A stretch of DNA of 64,000 nt, taken from the NCBI RefSeq assembly GCF_003814705.1, contig NZ_RKRA01000001.1:3664776-3728775 (forward strand), written 5' to 3'. Position numbers and translations under genes: made by a program. This DNA comes from Georgenia muralis (GTDB lineage: Bacteria > Actinomycetota > Actinomycetes > Actinomycetales > Actinomycetaceae). A model generated the notes under the pieces. That model ran no database searches and was not told the DNA's origin. It saw only the letters and a program-made list of their open reading frames with translations. Shown here in pieces: positions 26,472-35,021 of this stretch. The stretch's first letter is position 1. Every line of letters begins with the position of its first letter.

Positions 26472-29384
26472 TCAGCCGGAGGGCACCACGTTGACGAGCT
26501 TCGGCGCACGCACGACGACCGTGCGGATGTCCTTCCCGCCCAGGGCCCGGGTCACCGCCGGGCTCTGCAGCGCCAGGGCCCGCAGGTCGTCCTCGCCGAT
26601 CGAGACGGGCACCTCGAGCCGGTCGCGGACCCTGCCCGCCACCTGCACGACGCACGTGGTCGTTTCCTCGACGAGCAGCGCCGGGTCCGCCGTCGGGAAG
26701 GGCTCCCGGGCCAGGGAGGTCGTGTGCCCGAGACGGGACCACAGCTCCTCGGCGATGTGCGGGGCCACGGGGGCGACCATGAGGACGAGCGGCTCGATCG
26801 CCTCGCGGGGCACCTGCGCCAGGCCCGTGAGGTGGTTGTTGAGCACGATCATGCGCGCGATCGCGGTGTTGACGCGCATCGCGGACATCTCGGTCTCGAC
26901 CTCGGCGACAGTCCGGGCGACCAGGCGACGGGTCGCCTCGTCGGCGGCCGTCTCGACGACGGTCGTCTCGCCGGCGACCTCGTCGACGACGTTGCGCCAC
27001 AGCCGCTGGAGGAACCGCTGCGAGCCGACGACGGCGCGGGTGTCCCACGGCCGGGAGTCGGCCAGGGGGCCCATCGACATCTCGTACACCCGGAAGGTGT
27101 CCGCCCCGTACGTGGCGTACATGTCGTCGGGCGTGACGATGTTCTTGAGGGACTTGCCCATCTTCCCGTACTCGCGGAAGACCTCCTCGCCCTGCCAGGT
27201 GAAGGTCGGCTCGCCGGCGGCGTCGGCGGCCTCCTCGACCTCGTCGGCGGGCACGTACTGCCCGCGGGCGTCGGCGTAGGCGTAGGCCTGGATGTAGCCC
27301 TGGTTGAAGAGCTTGTGGAACGGCTCCGAGCTCGAGACGTGACCGAGGTCGAACAGGACCTTGTGCCAGAACCGGGCGTAGAGCAGGTGCAGGACGGCGT
27401 GCTCGACGCCGCCGACGTACAGGTCCGCGCCGCCGGAGACGTTGGCTGCCACGGCCGTGCCGTCGGCGGCGGTCGTCGCCGGCCGCGGCCCCATCCAGTA
27501 CCGCTCGATCTCGGGGTCGACCAGGGCCTGGTCGTTGCGCGGGTCGAGGTAGCGCAGCTCGTACCAGCACGACCCCGCCCAGTTGGGCATGGTGTTGGTG
27601 TCGCGGGTGTAGGTGCGCGGGCCGTCGCCCAGGTCGAGCTCGACGCGCACCCAGTCGGTCGCGCGGCCCAGGGGGGGCTCGGGCGAGGAGAGGGCGTCGT
27701 CGGGCTCGAAGGTGCGCGGGGAGTAGTCCGGCACCTCGGGCAGGTCCACCGGCAGCATCGCCTCGGGCAGGGCGTGCGCGCGGCCCTCGTCGTCGTAGAC
27801 CACGGGGAAGGGCTCGCCCCAGTAGCGCTGGCGGGAGAAGAGCCAGTCGCGGAGCCGGTAGGTCGTGGCGCCGCGCCCGGCGCCGTTCTCCTCGAGCCAG
27901 GCGACCATGGCGTCCTTGGCCGCCACGACGTCGAGGCCGTCGAGGGAGAGCGACGGGCCGGCGGAGTTCACGACCGTCCCGTCGCCGGAGTACGCGCCGC
28001 CCTCGAAGCCCTCGGGCGGGGCGACCGTGTGGATCACGGGCAGCTCGTACGCCTGCGCGAAGGCGAAGTCGCGCTCGTCGCCGCCGGGCACGGCCATGAT
28101 CGCGCCCGTGCCGTAGCCCATGAGGACGTAGTCGGCCACGAACAGCGGCACCTCGGCGCCGTTGACGGGGTTGGTGGCGTAGATGCCGGTGAACACCCCG
28201 GTCTTGGGCCGCTCCGGGTCCTGCCGCTCGATGTCGGTCTTCGCGGCGGCGGCCTCGGCGTAGGCGCGCACCGCCGCGCGCGGGTCGGCGGCGCCGCCGG
28301 TCCAGACGTCCTTGGTGCCCGCCGGCCACGCGGCCGGCACGGCGCCGTCGTGGAGCAGCGGGTGCTCGGGCGAGACCACCATGAAGGTGGCGCCGAAGAG
28401 CGTGTCGGGTCGGGTGGTGAAGACCGTCAGCGGTTCGTCGGACCCGGGCACGGCGAAGTCGACGTGCGCGCCCGTGGAGCGGCCGATCCAGTTGCGCTGC
28501 ATCGAGCGGACCTTCTCGGGCCAGTCGATCGTGTCGAGGTCGTCGACGAGACGGTCCGCGTAGGCGGTGATCCGCATGTTCCACTGGCGCAGGCTGCGCT
28601 TGAACACCGGGTAGTTGCCGCGCTCGGAGCGGCCGTCGGCCGTGACCTCCTCGTTGGCCAGGACGGTGCCGAGCCCGGGGCACCAGTTCACCGGCGCCTC
28701 GGTGATGTAGGCCAGGCGGAAGGAGTCGACGACGTCGGCCCGCTCGCCCGGGGACAGCTCGGCCCAGGGGCGGCCGTCGGGCGTGGGCCGGGTGCCGGCC
28801 GCGAGCTCCGCCTCGAGCTCGGTGACGGGCCGGGCACGTCCGGTCCCGCCGTCGGCCCGGGGGGCGTCGGCGTCGTAGAAGGAGCCGTAGATCTGCAGGA
28901 AGATCCACTGCGTCCAGCGCACGTAGTCGGGGTCGGTGGTGGCGAAGGTGCGGCGCTGGTCGTGGCCCAGGCCCAGGCGCCGCAGCTGGCGGCGCATGTT
29001 GACGATGTTCTCCTCGGTCGTCACCCGGGGGTGCTGGCCGGTCTGCACGGCGTACTGCTCGGCCGGCAGGCCGAACGCGTCGTAGCCGAGGGTGTGCAGG
29101 ACGTTCTTGCCCTTCATGCGGTGGTAGCGCCCCACGACGTCCGTGGCGATGTAGCCCAGCGGGTGGCCCACGTGCAGGCCCTTGCCCGAGGGGTAGGGGA
29201 ACATGTCCAGGAGGTAGAACTTCTCCCCCGCCGCGTCGCCCGCGAGGTCGCCGGTGGGGTTGTCGGCGTGGAAGGTGCCGAGCTCGTCCCAGCGGTCCTG
29301 CCACCGCTCCTCGATCGTCCCCGCCAGCGCGGCGGTGTAGCGGTGGGGGGTCTGCGCCCCGGGTGCGTCGTCGTGCTGGCTCAT
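26472..29384 (-). CDS. leuS: Leucyl-tRNA synthetase
   Basis: A class I aminoacyl-tRNA synthetase of 970 residues, the long bacterial type, charging tRNA-Leu. Signatures are [18 protein letters not shown] (HIGH motif as HVGH), the editing domain region ([14 protein letters not shown]) and GKMGKSLKN-type KMSKS ([11 protein letters not shown]). The C-terminal tRNA-binding domain ends in [17 protein letters not shown] 29384 gives MSQHDDAPG and has GAGGGAC just upstream. The 5' region contains a short leucine-coding leader and nested hairpins, described separately, which suggest regulation by leucine-tRNA supply. Confidence 0.97.
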   Translation of the reverse strand: MSQHDDAPGAQTPHRYTAALAGTIEERWQDRWDELGTFHADNPTGDLAGDAAGEKFYLLDMFPYPSGKGLHVGHPLGYIATDVVGRYHRMKGKNVLHTLGYDAFGLPAEQYAVQTGQHPRVTTEENIVNMRRQLRRLGLGHDQRRTFATTDPDYVRWTQWIFLQIYGSFYDADAPRADGGTGRARPVTELEAELAAGTRPTPDGRPWAELSPGERADVVDSFRLAYITEAPVNWCPGLGTVLANEEVTADGRSERGNYPVFKRSLRQWNMRITAYADRLVDDLDTIDWPEKVRSMQRNWIGRSTGAHVDFAVPGSDEPLTVFTTRPDTLFGATFMVVSPEHPLLHDGAVPAAWPAGTKDVWTGGAADPRAAVRAYAEAAAAKTDIERQDPERPKTGVFTGIYATNPVNGAEVPLFVADYVLMGYGTGAIMAVPGGDERDFAFAQAYELPVIHTVAPPEGFEGGAYSGDGTVVNSAGPSLSLDGLDVVAAKDAMVAWLEENGAGRGATTYRLRDWLFSRQRYWGEPFPVVYDDEGRAHALPEAMLPVDLPEVPDYSPRTFEPDDALSSPEPPLGRATDWVRVELDLGDGPRTYTRDTNTMPNWAGSCWYELRYLDPRNDQALVDPEIERYWMGPRPATTAADGTAVAANVSGGADLYVGGVEHAVLHLLYARFWHKVLFDLGHVSSSEPFHKLFNQGYIQAYAYADARGQYVPADEVEEAADAAGEPTFTWQGEEVFREYGKMGKSLKNIVTPDDMYATYGADTFRVYEMSMGPLADSRPWDTRAVVGSQRFLQRLWRNVVDEVAGETTVVETAADEATRRLVARTVAEVETEMSAMRVNTAIARMIVLNNHLTGLAQVPREAIEPLVLMVAPVAPHIAEELWSRLGHTTSLAREPFPTADPALLVEETTTCVVQVAGRVRDRLEVPVSIGEDDLRALALQSPAVTRALGGKDIRTVVVRAPKLVNVVPSG

Positions 29385-29418
29385 CGTCCCTCGTCCTTCG
29401 TGGCTCCTGACATGACAA

Positions 29419-29440
29419 GACCTCCCGGTCACGGGAGGTC
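29419..29440 (-). terminator. leuS: Attenuator hairpin candidate before leuS
   Basis: A perfect 9-bp stem (GACCTCCCG with CGGGAGGTC) and a TGAC tetraloop, followed on the transcribed strand by TTGTC. It lies 35 bp before the leuS ATG and directly after the longer competing stem. The U tract is weak, so it may act as an actinobacterial intrinsic terminator or as a structural block. Confidence 0.4.
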
Positions 29441-29441
29441 A

Positions 29442-29485
29442 GCCGCGCTGAGGCGGCGCCTGAGCGCCGCTGGGGTCAGCGCGGC
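29442..29485 (-). promoter_or_regulatory. leuS: Long nested stem overlapping the leader peptide end
   Basis: The last bases of the leader frame (GCCGCGCTGA, including its TGA) pair perfectly over 10 bp with TCAGCGCGGC at 29442-29451. They enclose an inner stem of GCGGCGC with GCGCCGC. A ribosome stalled at the leader Leu codons would change access to this stem, as in classical attenuation. Confidence 0.4.
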
Positions 29486-29511
29486 CGCGTCAGGAGCACC
29501 ACGGTCGTCAT
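29476..29511 (-). CDS. Putative leucine leader peptide (MTTVVLLTRPR)
   Basis: An 11-codon frame starting at ATG 29511 with two adjacent leucine codons (CTC CTG) after two valines and ending at TGA. A TAGCCT -10-like box (29523 to 29518 on this strand) ends 6 nt before the ATG, which fits a leaderless transcript. It is followed by overlapping hairpins and then leuS. Leader-peptide attenuation of amino-acid genes has been predicted in Actinobacteria. No translation evidence exists here; a chance frame is possible. Confidence 0.4.
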   Translation of the reverse strand: MTTVVLLTRPR

Positions 29512-29657
29512 GGGCCCAGGCTATCGCAGCCAGGCGGGGGCCCGGCGGGCACAAGTCACGACGGACCCGCGCGTGTCCGGCGGACGGCCCGGCTGCGGGT
29601 GACCGGGGACCGCCTCGGCAGTGGGGCGACAGGTCAGCGGTGCGGGCCGCTTGGGAC

Positions 29658-31034
29658 TCAGGGACGCCGGCCGGTGCCCCGGGTGGTGGGCCGGGAGGCG
29701 CCTCGGCGGCGTCCGTCGCGGCGCTCGGGGTGCTCGGCGGGGCGGGCGGGGTGCTCGAGCCGGTCGCTGCCGGCGGAGCCGTGGTGCAGCTCGGCGTGCT
29801 CGGACTCCTCGGCGGCGCGCCCACGGATACGGGTGCGGGCGCGCAGCCGCAGGGCGACCGCTCCGGCGGCCGCCGAGATCACCGACGCGAGGATCACGGC
29901 GAACTTGGCGTGGTCGCCCTCGGCGGTCGAGCCGAAGGACAGCTCGGCGATGAGGAGCGACACGGTGAACCCGATCCCGGCGAGCATGCTCACCCCGGCG
30001 AGGTCCGGCAGGTCCATCCCGTTCCCGAGCTTGAGGCGGGTGGTGCGCACGATGAGGGCGACCCCGCCCCAGATGCCCAGCGGCTTGCCGAGGACGAGGC
30101 CGGCCATGACACCGATGGAGATGGGGTCGCCCAGGACGTCGCCGAGGCCGCCGGAGTCGACCACCGACACACCGGCGGCGAAGAACGCGAACACCGGCAG
30201 GACGAGCCCGGCCGACCACGGCTGGACCCGGTCGACGAAGGCGTGGGTCATCGACTCGTGCTCGCCGCCGCGGGTGCGGGCGGGCACGCTCATGCCCAGG
30301 AGGACACCGGCGACCGTGGCGTGCACGCCCGACTCGTGCATGAGCACCCAGGCGACGAGAGCGAGCGGGACGAGCACCCACCAGGCGTGGACGCGGCGCT
30401 GGACGGCGGCGGCGAAGACGGCGATGACCGCGAGGGCCCCGGCGAGGGGCAGGAAGTGGATCTCCTCGGTGTAGAACACCGCGATCACGGTGATCGCGAG
30501 GAGGTCGTCGACGACGGCGAGGGTCATGAGGAAGACCCGCACGGCGGGGGGAAGCCCGCGGCCGAAGATCCCGAGGAGAGCCAGGGCGAAGGCGATGTCG
30601 GTGGCGGTGGGGATCGCCCAGCCGCGGCCGCCGCCGGAGTCGGTGAAGGCCTGGACGCCGGCGTAGATGAGGGCGGGCACGGCCATGCCCAGCACGGCGG
30701 CGAGCATGGGCAGCAGCGCGTGGGAGAACTTGCGCAGCGACCCGGTGACGAACTCGGTCTTGAGCTCCAGGCCCACGACGAAGAAGAAGATCGCGAGCAG
30801 CCCGTCGGCCGCCCACGTGCCGAGGGAGAGGTCGAGGCGCAGCGCGGCGGGCCCGACGACCGTCCCGGTCAGGGCGTGGTAGCTCTCGCGCCACGGCGAG
30901 TTCGCCCACACGAGCGCGACCACGGCACCGACGAGGAGCAGGGCGCCGGCGAACCGCTCGTCCTGGAGGCGCGCCTTCAGGCCCCGGCGGTCGTGCGGGT
31001 GGAGGGTCGGTACGTGGTGCTGGACTCCGGGCAC
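29658..31034 (-). CDS. nhaA: Na+/H+ antiporter NhaA
   Basis: A 458-residue NhaA-type secondary antiporter, exporting sodium (or lithium) in exchange for protons. Diagnostic segments are FFFVVGLELKTEFVTGSL, IPTATDIAFALALLG (the TDIAFA motif of TM4), VDDLLAITVIAVFYT (the double Asp of TM5) and GKPLGIWGG. About 12 TM helices are followed by a charged C-terminal tail rich in Arg, Glu and His. GTG 31034 is preferred: AGGAAGGGA lies 7 nt upstream. It is located between the MarR gene and leuS, all on the minus strand but separated. Confidence 0.94.
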   Translation of the reverse strand: MPGVQHHVPTLHPHDRRGLKARLQDERFAGALLLVGAVVALVWANSPWRESYHALTGTVVGPAALRLDLSLGTWAADGLLAIFFFVVGLELKTEFVTGSLRKFSHALLPMLAAVLGMAVPALIYAGVQAFTDSGGGRGWAIPTATDIAFALALLGIFGRGLPPAVRVFLMTLAVVDDLLAITVIAVFYTEEIHFLPLAGALAVIAVFAAAVQRRVHAWWVLVPLALVAWVLMHESGVHATVAGVLLGMSVPARTRGGEHESMTHAFVDRVQPWSAGLVLPVFAFFAAGVSVVDSGGLGDVLGDPISIGVMAGLVLGKPLGIWGGVALIVRTTRLKLGNGMDLPDLAGVSMLAGIGFTVSLLIAELSFGSTAEGDHAKFAVILASVISAAAGAVALRLRARTRIRGRAAEESEHAELHHGSAGSDRLEHPARPAEHPERRDGRRRGASRPTTRGTGRRP

Positions 31035-31104
31035 GGGTGGGTCCCTTCCTGGTGGGTCGGCGAGAGAGTCGCCGACCAGACTTCCCGGCACACCGCGGTT
31101 CAGG

Positions 31105-31683
31105 TTACGTGAGGGGCGGGGCGCCCGCACGCCCGTCCCGCTGGGCGGCCCGGAGGCGGGTGGTGAGCGCGGTGAGGGTGCGCAGCTCCTCCGCGCTCAG
31201 CGCCCCGCCGACGTGCGCCGCGATGGTGCGCACGTGCTTGCGCCCGATGCTCCGCTGCATCTGGGCCCCCGCCTCCGTGAGCGAGACCAGGACGCCGCGG
31301 CCGTCGTCGGGCGCGGGCTCGCGCGCCAGCAGGCCGCGCTCGACGAGCCGGTCGACCATCCGGCTGAGGCTGGGCTGGCTGAGGAACACCTCCTCGTTGA
31401 GGTCGCGCAGCCGCATCCGTGTGCCGCCCGCCCGGCTGAGCGTGAACAGCACGTCGTACTCCCGGGCGCGCAGGGGCGCGAAGTCGCCGGCCCGCTCGAA
31501 GCGCTTCATGAGGGTGGACTGGGCCCGGAAGAGCGACTCCCACGCCTCGGCGGCCAGGCGGGGCGACTCCTCGCCGCCCCCGCCGTGGTCGCCCACCGCC
31601 CGGTTCCGCTGCGCGGGGTGCTCGACCATCTCGGGGGACCCCTGCTCCCCCGGGTGCTGCTGCGCGGCCGGCTGGTCACCCAT
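31105..31683 (-). CDS. MarR-family transcriptional regulator
   Basis: A 192-residue winged-helix regulator. After a 45-residue polar N-terminal extension come the dimerisation helix (FRAQSTLMKRFERAG), the HTH (LREYDVLFTLSRAGG, then MRLRDLNEEVFLSQPSLSRMVDRL) and the wing (REPAPDDGRGVLVSLTEAG). The effector is unknown. A 14-bp inverted repeat begins 9 bp upstream of ATG 31683 and could be its own operator. It is downstream of the TRAP operon on the same strand; nhaA follows 70 bp later. Confidence 0.9.
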   Translation of the reverse strand: MGDQPAAQQHPGEQGSPEMVEHPAQRNRAVGDHGGGGEESPRLAAEAWESLFRAQSTLMKRFERAGDFAPLRAREYDVLFTLSRAGGTRMRLRDLNEEVFLSQPSLSRMVDRLVERGLLAREPAPDDGRGVLVSLTEAGAQMQRSIGRKHVRTIAAHVGGALSAEELRTLTALTTRLRAAQRDGRAGAPPLT

Positions 31684-31691
31684 GGACGCAA

Positions 31692-31730
31692 ACGTACCGG
31701 CACGGCCCCGTCAAGACCGTGCCGGTACGT
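31692..31730 (-). promoter_or_regulatory. 14-bp inverted repeat: MarR operator or TRAP terminator
   Basis: Perfect arms ACGTACCGGCACGG and CCGTGCCGGTACGT are separated by 11 nt. The repeat fills the gap between the dctM stop and the MarR ATG. On the minus strand a TACGTT box overlaps the last arm and ends 7 nt before the MarR ATG, so binding here could repress a leaderless MarR transcript. The same hairpin followed by TTG could also terminate dctPQM. Confidence 0.6.
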
Positions 31731-31745
31731 CGCGTCCCGGACGGG

Positions 31746-33062
31746 TCAGCCGGCCGCGACCAGACCCATCGCCTCGGGCAGCCACATCGAGATCGCGGGG
31801 ATGAACACGACCACGAACAGGCCGAGCACGAGCGAGACGAGGAACGGCCAGAGCTTGCTCACCACCGGCTCGATGCGCAGCCCCGCCACCCGGGCGCCGA
31901 CGAAGAGCACGTTGCCCACCGGTGGGGTGATCACCCCGAGGGAGAGGTTGTAGACGATCATCGTGCCGAAGTGGATCGGGTCGACCCCGAACTCCATGAC
32001 GATCGGCAGGAAGATCGGCGTGAAGATGAGGATCGCCGGCGTGGGGTCCATGAACGTGCCGACGACGAGGAGGATCACCATCATGAGGACGAGGATCACC
32101 GTCGGGCTGCTGGTGAGCCCGAGGACGGCCTCGGAGATGAGATCCGGGATCCGCGCGAACGACATGACGAAGGACAGCGCGGTGGAGACGCCCACGAGGA
32201 GCATGACGATCGCCGTCGTGCGGGCCGAGTCGAGCAGGATCCGCGGCAGGTCCCGCACGTGCAGGGCCCGGTAGACGAATCCGAGGACGAGGCTGTAGAC
32301 GACCGCAATGGCGGCCGACTCCGTCGCGGTGAAGAACCCGGCCAGGATGCCGCCCACGACGACGATGATCATGAGCATCGACGGCACGGCCTTCCACAGG
32401 ACCAGAACGGCCTGGGCGAACGTCGGGTGGTCGCTCGAGCGCAGCCGGCCGGGCTGGCGGCGGGCGTAGACGTAGACCATCGCCATGACGGCGACCGTCC
32501 ACACGAGGCCCGGTCCGACCCCGGCCATGAACAGCGCCGCGATCGAGGTGGACGACACCAGCGAGTACACGATGAAGGTGTTGCTCGGCGGGATGAGCAT
32601 CCCGGCCGGGGCGGAGGCCACGTTGACGGCGGCGGCGAAGGTCCGCTCGTAGCCGTCCTTGCGCATCCGGGGGGTCATGACGGTGCCGACCGCCGCGGCG
32701 GCGGCGACGGCCGCGCCGGAGACGGCACCGAACATGGCGTTCGCCACGACGTTGGTCTGGGCGAGAGAGGCCGGCATGCGCCCGGTGAGCACCTTCGCGG
32801 CGTCGATGAGCCGCCCGGCGATGCCGCCGTTGTTCATGAGGACGCCGGCGAGCACGAAGAAGGGGATCGCCAGCAGCGGGAAGGAGTTGATGCCGGTGAA
32901 CATCCGCTGTGCGGAGACGAGTACCGCCTGGTCGGTGCCGAGGAGCACGATGGCCGCGCCGAGCGAGGACAGCCCCACGGTGACGGCGATCGGCACGGAG
33001 GCGACGATCCCGAGGATGATGCCGAAGAGCAGGATGAGTCCCGCGACGGTGTTCGTGTCCAT
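31746..33062 (-). CDS. TRAP transporter large permease (DctM)
   Basis: The 438-residue large membrane subunit of a tripartite ATP-independent periplasmic transporter. It is a 12-TM ion-transporter-superfamily protein: LAIPFFVLAGVLMNNGG, AVSGAAVAAAAAVG, APAGMLIPPSNTFIVYSL and the C-terminal half signature GVITPPVGNVLFVGA are all typical. Its ATG shares one base with the dctQ stop (TGATG), so translation is coupled. With dctP and dctQ it forms an operon next to glucuronate genes, so a uronate or related acid is the likely cargo, taken up with sodium. Confidence 0.93.
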   Translation of the reverse strand: MDTNTVAGLILLFGIILGIVASVPIAVTVGLSSLGAAIVLLGTDQAVLVSAQRMFTGINSFPLLAIPFFVLAGVLMNNGGIAGRLIDAAKVLTGRMPASLAQTNVVANAMFGAVSGAAVAAAAAVGTVMTPRMRKDGYERTFAAAVNVASAPAGMLIPPSNTFIVYSLVSSTSIAALFMAGVGPGLVWTVAVMAMVYVYARRQPGRLRSSDHPTFAQAVLVLWKAVPSMLMIIVVVGGILAGFFTATESAAIAVVYSLVLGFVYRALHVRDLPRILLDSARTTAIVMLLVGVSTALSFVMSFARIPDLISEAVLGLTSSPTVILVLMMVILLVVGTFMDPTPAILIFTPIFLPIVMEFGVDPIHFGTMIVYNLSLGVITPPVGNVLFVGARVAGLRIEPVVSKLWPFLVSLVLGLFVVVFIPAISMWLPEAMGLVAAG

Positions 33063-33574
33063 CACACGGCCTCCTCGTCGGCTGCCTCGAGGCCGGCGTA
33101 GGCCGGCTCGGTGCCCCGGGCGATCCCCTGGAGGTGGTAGATCGCGTAGAACGCGACGAACAGCCCGGAGATCGGCAGGGCCAGGTACATCTGCCCGATG
33201 GTGAACGGCAGCGCGCTGAGGTTCTGCCCCATCGCACCCTGGGCGGCCCGCCACCCGCCCCAGACCAGCACCACCACCGCGAAGATGATGATGAGGACCT
33301 GGACGGCCATGGCGATGACCCGCTCCACCTTCTCGGGGAAGAGCCGGACGACGAACTCGACCGCGATGTGGCCGCGCTCGCCGAAGACGTACGCGGCGGC
33401 GAACAGGCCGAGCCAGACGAACGTCTGACGGGCGAGCTCCTCGGACCACGTGCTCGGGTTGCCGACGACCTGGCGGGAGAAGACCTGCCAGACCACGACG
33501 AGGACCAGCACGGCGAAGAGTGTCACGGAGATCGTGGCGAGGACCTTGTCCAGGCCCTTCTTGAGGGTGGTCAC
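33062..33574 (-). CDS. TRAP transporter small permease (DctQ)
   Basis: A 170-residue four-TM small permease that scaffolds the large subunit. FSRQVVGNPSTWSEELARQTFVWLGL is the family signature region (residues about 32-57) and RGHIAVEFVV follows. The start is GTG 33574: AAAGGAGGTG lies 7 nt upstream, better than the upstream in-frame GTG 33583, which is part of that ribosome site. It lies 40 bp after dctP. Confidence 0.9.
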   Translation of the reverse strand: MTTLKKGLDKVLATISVTLFAVLVLVVVWQVFSRQVVGNPSTWSEELARQTFVWLGLFAAAYVFGERGHIAVEFVVRLFPEKVERVIAMAVQVLIIIFAVVVLVWGGWRAAQGAMGQNLSALPFTIGQMYLALPISGLFVAFYAIYHLQGIARGTEPAYAGLEAADEEAV

Positions 33575-33614
33575 GGGTAGCACCTCCTTTCAGTGGGTGA
33601 CGGGCCGCGGGAGG

Positions 33615-34655
33615 TCACTCGGCCGCGGCGCGGGCGGCGTCGTAGAGGGCCTGCTGGCTCTCGGAGGTGATGAACTCCTCGGCGAGGGGCTCGAGGACCT
33701 CGGCGAAGGCGGCCTCGTCGACCTCGGTGAACGTGGCGCCGCCGGCCTTGGCGTTCGCGATGGCCTCCTCGGTGGCGGTGGCCCAGAGCTCGGTGTGCTC
33801 CTCGTACGCGGCGGTCCACTCGGCGTCGAACGCGGCGCGGTCCTCCTCCGACATCTCGGCGAGGAGGTCGGAGTTGATGATGAGGTAGTCCAGGCCGACC
33901 AGGTGGTTGGTGTAGGACCAGTAGGGGGCGACCTCGTAGTGCTTCTGGGTCCAGAACGAGACCTCGTTGTTCTCGGCCGCGTCGACGACGCCGGACTGCA
34001 GGCCGGTGTAGAGCTCGCCGAAGGCCATCGGTGTGGCGGAGGCGCCCATGGCCTCGGCCATGGCGATGTGCAGGTCGGACTCCTGCACGCGCAGCTTCTT
34101 CCCGGCCAGGTCCGCCGGCGTCTCGATCGGGCCGTCGGTGGTGTAGACGCTACGGGCGCCCTGCGTGAATCCGCCCAGGACGGTGACGTTGTTGGACTCC
34201 TCGAGCGAGGCGTACAGGTCGCCGACGATCGCCTCGTCGTTGACGACGCGCATCTGGTGCTCGACGTCGTCGAAGACCTTGGGCAGGTTGAAGACGAGGA
34301 AGTCCTCGTTGAGGTTCTCCAGCTGCGTGCCCGAGACGATCGCCATGTCCACCGAGCCGTCGGAGACGAGCTGGAGGGCCTCGGCCTGTGCGCCGAGGGT
34401 CTCGTTGGGGTAGACGTCGATGCTGTAGCGGCCCTCGGTGGCCTCCTCGAGGCGCTGGCCGAAGTTGTCCAGGGCGATGAACGAGGGGTGCTCCTCGGTC
34501 TGGTTCAGGGCCAGGCGCATCGTGGCGCCGCCGCCGTCCCCGCCCGCGGCGGCGGTCTCGCCGTCGCCGGAGGTCTCCCCGCCGCCGCACGCGGCGAGGG
34601 TGAGCGCGGTGGCGGTGGCCAGGGCGGCCATCGTGAGGGTCTTCGTGCGCATCAT
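33615..34655 (-). CDS. TRAP transporter solute-binding lipoprotein (DctP)
   Basis: A 346-residue extracytoplasmic binding protein. A lipoprotein signal ends in the lipobox LAAC (about residue 21), followed by a Gly/Asp-rich linker. The DctP fold shows HPSFIALDNFGQRLEEAT, VYPNETLGAQAEAL, LAGKKLRVQES (the conserved Arg that binds the ligand carboxylate), TPMAFGELYTGLQSGVVDAAEN. The ligand is an organic acid; the neighbours suggest glucuronate or fructuronate. ATG 34655 has AGAGGAAC upstream; ATG 34652 is equally possible. A GGCAA-N4-TTGCC operator lies 167 bp upstream. Confidence 0.93.
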   Translation of the reverse strand: MMRTKTLTMAALATATALTLAACGGGETSGDGETAAAGGDGGGATMRLALNQTEEHPSFIALDNFGQRLEEATEGRYSIDVYPNETLGAQAEALQLVSDGSVDMAIVSGTQLENLNEDFLVFNLPKVFDDVEHQMRVVNDEAIVGDLYASLEESNNVTVLGGFTQGARSVYTTDGPIETPADLAGKKLRVQESDLHIAMAEAMGASATPMAFGELYTGLQSGVVDAAENNEVSFWTQKHYEVAPYWSYTNHLVGLDYLIINSDLLAEMSEEDRAAFDAEWTAAYEEHTELWATATEEAIANAKAGGATFTEVDEAAFAEVLEPLAEEFITSESQQALYDAARAAAE

Positions 34656-34821
34656 GGGTGTTCCTCTTCTGCTCAGCGATGAGCGATCAGTGTGAAGCGG
34701 CCCCGGGGACCGGGATGTCGCGGTGGTGAGGCATCCGTGCCGTCCGGCGCCGGCCTGAGGGCTGGGCGCCACCCCCGGTGAGGTGGGGACGCCCTGATTC
34801 ACCCACACGGCCGAATCGAGC

Positions 34822-34835
34822 GGCAATCAGTTGCC
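34822..34835. promoter_or_regulatory. LacI-type operator, TRAP promoter
   Basis: GGCAATCAGTTGCC: 5-bp inverted arms GGCAA/TTGCC around four bases. The same pattern occurs before uxaC (37862) and before lacI (39171). It would control dctPQM. Confidence 0.6.
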
Positions 34836-34954
34836 ACTCCTTGCCTTCTGCCGCGGAAGGGTTGACGCGGGCCGGTCGCCGGAGGGCGCGGGGACGCCAG
34901 GGCGCAGGGGCGCGGAGGCGCCGGATGGCGCAGGGTCGCCGGAGGGCGCAGGGT

Positions 34955-35000
34955 CGCCGGAGGGCGCGGTGAGCCACGTGACTCACCGCGCCCTCCGGCG
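34955..35000 (-). terminator. 46-bp palindromic terminator after the uxaC-uxuB operon
   Basis: Arms of 19 bp (CGCCGGAGGGCGCGGTGAG and its complement) match perfectly around the centre CCACGTGA, whose CACGTG pairs further. It starts 21 bp after the reductase stop. It is symmetric, so it could stop transcription from either side, and it has no U tract. Confidence 0.7.
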
Positions 35001-35021
35001 TGGTGGTGAGGACTGCTCGGG

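Larger units (their letters stand above)
34656..35021. other. Intergenic region between the TRAP and uxuB-uxaC operons
   Basis: 366 bp without a gene. From left to right it holds the dctP leader, a palindromic operator (34822-34835), and a degenerate array of GC-rich repeats in which an 18-bp unit GCAGGGTCGCCGGAGGGC occurs twice (34930-34965). A 46-bp near-perfect palindrome follows, just after the uxuB-type stop. Several out-of-frame short reading frames here reflect the repeats and are not genes. Confidence 0.6.

Noticed and set aside
29419-29511. T-box riboswitch before leuS
   Set aside because: No TGGNACC-type T-box bulge or specifier stem could be found; a leader peptide with hairpins explains the region better.
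26235-31112. A 1625-codon open frame on the plus strand opposite leuS and nhaA
   Set aside because: It is antisense to two clearly conserved genes, has biased Gly/Arg/Val/His composition and no recognisable domain. Such frames are a by-product of very high GC.
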